From: Hymenobacter caeli | Lineage (GTDB): Bacteria; Bacteroidota; Bacteroidia; Cytophagales; Hymenobacteraceae | Direction of reading: 5' to 3' | Length of the DNA: 64,000 nucleotides | Assembly (NCBI RefSeq): GCF_013294115.1 | Contig: NZ_JABSNP010000006.1 | Coordinates: forward strand, 124,001 to 188,000 | In this document: positions 61,496-64,000 of the stretch, in pieces | Layout: each line of letters starts with the position of its first letter | Position numbering within the stretch: position 1 is the stretch's first letter | Notes under the pieces: model-generated | Told to the model about the DNA's origin: nothing | Database searches by the model: none | The model's input: the letters and a program-made list of their open reading frames with translations, nothing else | Program-made: the position numbers and the translations under genes

Positions 61496-63499
61496 TTACA
61501 TAAAATACTTCAGCCGGATGACTTCCTGCTCACTCAGGAAGCGCCACTTGCCGCGGGGCAGGTCTTTCTTGGTGAGGCCGGCGTATTGCACGCGGTCCAG
61601 GGCCACTATTTCGTAGCCCAGGTGCTCGAAGATGCGGCGCACGATGCGGTTGCGCCCGATGTGGATTTCGATGCCCACAAAGTGCGGGTTGCCCGCCACC
61701 ACGGCCACGTCGTCCACCTCAGCTTTGCCGTCTTCCAACTCGATGCCGGCGCTAATTTTGCGCAGGTCGTCTTCGGTCAGTGGAGTGCTCAGCTCGACCT
61801 GGTAGATTTTCTTGTTCTTATGCGAAGGGTGCGACAGGCGCTGGGCCACCTCGCCGTCGTTGGTGAAGAGCAGCAGGCCGGTGGTGTTGCGGTCGAGGCG
61901 GCCCACCGGGAAGATGCGCTCCTTCGACGAGTTGGCCACCAGCTCCATCACCGTGCGGCGGCCCTCGGGGTCGTCGGTGGTGGTGATGAAGTCCTTGGGC
62001 TTGTTCAGCAGCACGTACACCGACTTCTCGCGGTTGAGGTTGGTTTTGCCGTACTGCACCGTGTCTTCGGGCTGCACTTTGTAGCCCATTTCGGTCACCA
62101 CTTCGCCGTTCACCCGGATTTCCCCGGCGGCAATCAGCGCATCGGCCTCGCGGCGCGAGCAGATGCCGGCGTTGGCGATGTAGCGGTTTAGGCGCAGCTC
62201 GTCGGTGGCAAAGTCCTGGTTTTCCTGGTCGCGGCGGCGCTTGTTGCCGCGGTCTTTGTCGGCCTCGTAGTGCTTGAGGTTTTTGTAGTCGGGGGCTTCG
62301 CCGGGCCGCTCGCCGAAGCGGGGCTTGTCGGCGCGGTTGGCTTGGCCGGCCCCGGCGGTGCCGTAGCCGGTGCCCGAGCGGCGCACGCTGCGCTCCTGGG
62401 CCTTCAGTTCTTCGCGGCGCTGCGCGAACTTGCCCAGGGCCGGGCGCTCGTCCCCGTCGGGGCGGGCGCTGCCGACGCGGGTGGCGTCGCGCTCACCGCC
62501 GAAGCTGCGCTTCTCGAAGCCGCCTGGCCGCTCGCCGTTGCTGCGCGGGGCGCTGGGGGCCCCGTCGCGCCGGCCAAAAGCGCCCGGTGTGAACTTGCGC
62601 TCGAAAGCGCCTTCGCCGCCGCGGGCCCCGCCGAAGCTGCGTTCCCGGTCACCGCCCCGGTCATTGTTCGGGTTGCGGTCGTCGCCACGTACCTCGCGGG
62701 GCTGCGGTGGGGTAGCCGCGAACGGTCGTGCCGAGCGAATGGGCCGGTTGGGGCCCCGCTCGTCGGGTCGGCTGGGGCTTTCTTCGCGGGGCGTGCTGCG
62801 GCCAAAGCCCGCAGAGCCACTGCCCGTGCTGCCCGTGTTTTCGTCGGCCGCGTAGGGATTTTGCTTTTGAAACTTGCGGTTGCGCTCGCCGGGCACACCG
62901 CGGGGTACGGCCGGGCGGCCTTCCTGGCGGTAGGGCTGGCCGCTCCAGTTTTCGCGGGGCTGGTAGGGCCGGGCCGGGCGCTCATCGGCCCCGCCGCTGC
63001 GCCGGTCAAAATTTTCCCGGGCGGGCCGTTCGGCACCCCGATCAGTGCGGCCGTAGCTGGTGCCGGTGCGCTGCTCTTTGGCCGCGCTGGAGCGCTCTTC
63101 GCGCCGGCCCCCAAACGAGGAGCCGCCGCCCTGGTTATAAGGACGCCGCTCGGCATCACCCCCAAGACGGTTGCCTCCGCCAAACGAGGACCGGCCAGCA
63201 GAATACCCGCTCCCCCCTGCATCCCGGCTGGGGCCGCTGCGCTCCGCGCCCCGGTTGCCCCCAAATCCGCCGCGCTCCGGGGCCGAGCGCCGCTCGCCAC
63301 CCGGCCGGTCGCCGTAGGAAGGCCGACGCTCGCCGCCCGGTCGGTCGCCCGAAAAAGAGCGCCGCTCGTTGTCCGGCCGGTCACCCGTTGCGCCGCGCCG
63401 CCCGCCGCTGGGCCGGTCGCTGGAGTTGGGGCGGCCGAAGCTGCCGGGAGCGCCGCCGCGACGGTCGCCCTTGTCTTTCGAAAAATGTTGCTTGCCCAT
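61496..63499 (-). CDS. RluB-type pseudouridine synthase with giant RG-rich N-terminal extension
   Basis: 667 residues. The last 233 are an ordinary RluB/RsuA enzyme: S4 RNA-binding domain (LRLNRYIANAGICSRREADAL, then GEIRVNGEV), catalytic domain with GRLDRNTTGLLLFTNDGE carrying the essential Asp, and the RIFEHLGYEIVALDRV close. It would isomerise uridine in 23S rRNA. The first 434 residues are low-complexity, with many RPGGERR, RSFGGER, GDRP, RS-, Tyr- and Gly-rich units (GDRPGGERRPSYGDRPGGER). Such a basic, Tyr/Arg/Gly tail can bind RNA and phase-separate. Enzymes with shorter tails occur in the phylum. Confidence 0.9.
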   Translation of the reverse strand: MGKQHFSKDKGDRRGGAPGSFGRPNSSDRPSGGRRGATGDRPDNERRSFSGDRPGGERRPSYGDRPGGERRSAPERGGFGGNRGAERSGPSRDAGGSGYSAGRSSFGGGNRLGGDAERRPYNQGGGSSFGGRREERSSAAKEQRTGTSYGRTDRGAERPARENFDRRSGGADERPARPYQPRENWSGQPYRQEGRPAVPRGVPGERNRKFQKQNPYAADENTGSTGSGSAGFGRSTPREESPSRPDERGPNRPIRSARPFAATPPQPREVRGDDRNPNNDRGGDRERSFGGARGGEGAFERKFTPGAFGRRDGAPSAPRSNGERPGGFEKRSFGGERDATRVGSARPDGDERPALGKFAQRREELKAQERSVRRSGTGYGTAGAGQANRADKPRFGERPGEAPDYKNLKHYEADKDRGNKRRRDQENQDFATDELRLNRYIANAGICSRREADALIAAGEIRVNGEVVTEMGYKVQPEDTVQYGKTNLNREKSVYVLLNKPKDFITTTDDPEGRRTVMELVANSSKERIFPVGRLDRNTTGLLLFTNDGEVAQRLSHPSHKNKKIYQVELSTPLTEDDLRKISAGIELEDGKAEVDDVAVVAGNPHFVGIEIHIGRNRIVRRIFEHLGYEIVALDRVQYAGLTKKDLPRGKWRFLSEQEVIRLKYFM

Positions 63500-63565
63500 G
63501 AGGAACAGTGGCTAAGTGCCGTATCGCTACGGTACGATGGGGTGAGTGATAACAAATAAAAAAGC

Positions 63566-63652
63566 AGTCGGCACTGAATAATCGGTGGTCAGATGAGTTA
63601 CCCGGTTGGCGGAGGCCAACCGTTCTGATTACCGTTTTATTCAGTGCCGACT
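63566..63652. repeat. Word-built inverted repeat before the DksA-like gene
   Basis: Left arm 63566-63592 (AGTCGGCACTGAATAATCGG then TGGTCAG) and right arm 63625-63652 pair over about 27 nt with a few mismatches and a 1-nt indel. Between them a second hairpin GGTTGGC / GCCAACC (63604-63610 / 63615-63621). It lies between the rluB-like start and the DksA-like stop. Confidence 0.85.
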
Positions 63653-63672
63653 ACCGCAGGGCAGCGCTTCGC

Positions 63673-64000
63673 TTAGTCGCGGCGGGCCATCTTGGCTTCG
63701 ATGGAATGCTGGGTGTGGGGCACGGCCCGCAGGCGCTCTTTAGGAATGAGCTTGCCCGTGCCAATGCACACGCCGTAGGTACCGTTTTTGATGCGCACCT
63801 GGGCATTTTCCAGCTGCTGGATGAACTTCATCTGGCGCGAGGCCAACTGGTTCATGCTTTCCTTCTCGGCCGTGTCCGCCCCGTCTTCCAGCACCTTGGC
63901 CGACGAGGCCGTGGTGTCGGTGCCCGAGTCGTTGCGGCGCGTCAGCGTCTCCTTGATAAAGGACAGCTCACGCCGGGCCCCCACCAGCTTCTCCTGGATA
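63673..64000 (-). CDS. TraR/DksA-family regulator, C-terminal part (5' end outside window)
   Basis: About 108 residues of an open frame that continues past the right edge (IQEKLVGARRELSFIKETLT at the window edge). Coiled-coil, then ENAQVRIKNGTYGVCIGTGKLI and the conserved PKERLRAVPHTQHSIEAKMA. The zinc-finger position keeps only one Cys (YGVC) and lacks the other three of DksA, as in the Bacteroidota branch of this family, so no zinc is bound. It probably binds RNA polymerase's secondary channel. The GTG at 63984 is inside the frame and not the true start. Confidence 0.85.
   Translation of the reverse strand, partial: IQEKLVGARRELSFIKETLTRRNDSGTDTTASSAKVLEDGADTAEKESMNQLASRQMKFIQQLENAQVRIKNGTYGVCIGTGKLIPKERLRAVPHTQHSIEAKMARRD

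Noticed and set aside
62270..63559. 429-residue plus-strand frame and 383-residue minus-strand frame over the RluB-like N-terminus
   Set aside because: All are side readings of the RG-rich repeat region. Only the frame that continues into the S4 and catalytic domains has a recognisable product.

Overview
The window is GC-rich DNA packed with short-gap, mostly house-keeping genes. It looks like a chromosomal segment of a Hymenobacter-like member of the Bacteroidota (order Cytophagales). The evidence is: (i) promoters of the Bacteroidota type, TTTG or TTG, about 17-20 nt, then TAnnTTTG, in front of many starts, with few Shine-Dalgarno sequences; (ii) families typical of this group, such as the 73-residue DUF2795-type protein, the 270-residue glycogen-synthase-like protein beside panC, DUF4142 lipoproteins, YYYIPEIDGYYD secreted proteins and a long-tailed RluB-type pseudouridine synthase; (iii) a lycopene cyclase, which fits a pigmented bacterium. 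The genus is an inference; no rRNA gene is present. No tRNA, rRNA, insertion sequence, prophage or CRISPR array was seen.

Layout. 1-5.5 kb: end of a GH3-family gene, small membrane and lipoproteins, a TIGR00266 protein, gltX and a RidA protein. 5.6-9.9 kb: glmS, a glycogen-synthase-like protein, and panC-panD for pantothenate. 9.9-13.4 kb: flippase-like membrane protein, LOG-family protein and lycopene cyclase. 13.5-18.5 kb: a DUF2795-type protein, a DUF349 protein, ettA, a glyoxalase-fold protein and DoxX. 18.6-24.5 kb: PAS hybrid histidine kinase, rpoN and asnS. 24.6-31.3 kb: three paralogous secreted proteins around an AlgJ/AlgI-like O-acetylation pair and a Rieske/FAD oxidoreductase. 31.5-40.8 kb: uvrA, a lower-GC Fic gene that looks imported, then a translationally coupled sigma / anti-sigma / surface protein / outer-membrane protein operon and a TMEM175-like channel. 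40.8-46 kb: a very large DUF2339 membrane protein and two DUF4142 lipoproteins. 46-51.6 kb: an enoyl-CoA hydratase, ispD, queA, an FtsX-like permease, rfaE2 and a zinc metallopeptidase. 52-64 kb: recJ, a TPR protein, ppiD, lptC, an outer-membrane protein, coaX, an RluB-like pseudouridine synthase and the end of a DksA/TraR-family gene. The last block reads as an envelope-biogenesis and CoA cluster on the minus strand.

The most unusual signal is not a gene. At least seven gene junctions carry a long, nearly perfect inverted repeat whose arms are built from tandem short words, with different words at each junction (for example AGCTGTTAGCT, AGTTATGAGTT, TTAAATGG, GGGTGAATG, TCGGTGCTTGG). Several arms touch or supply stop and start codons, and one copy is translated as the N-terminus of IspD. 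Fresh-looking 17- and 18-bp tandem duplications lie in the same kind of place. A separate element made of two identical 31-nt hairpins lies before rfaE2 and resembles a REP/BIME unit. Other points are promoter elements only 3-7 nt from start codons (possible leaderless mRNAs) and a marked preference for GGGGCC over GGCGCC at Gly-Ala codon pairs.
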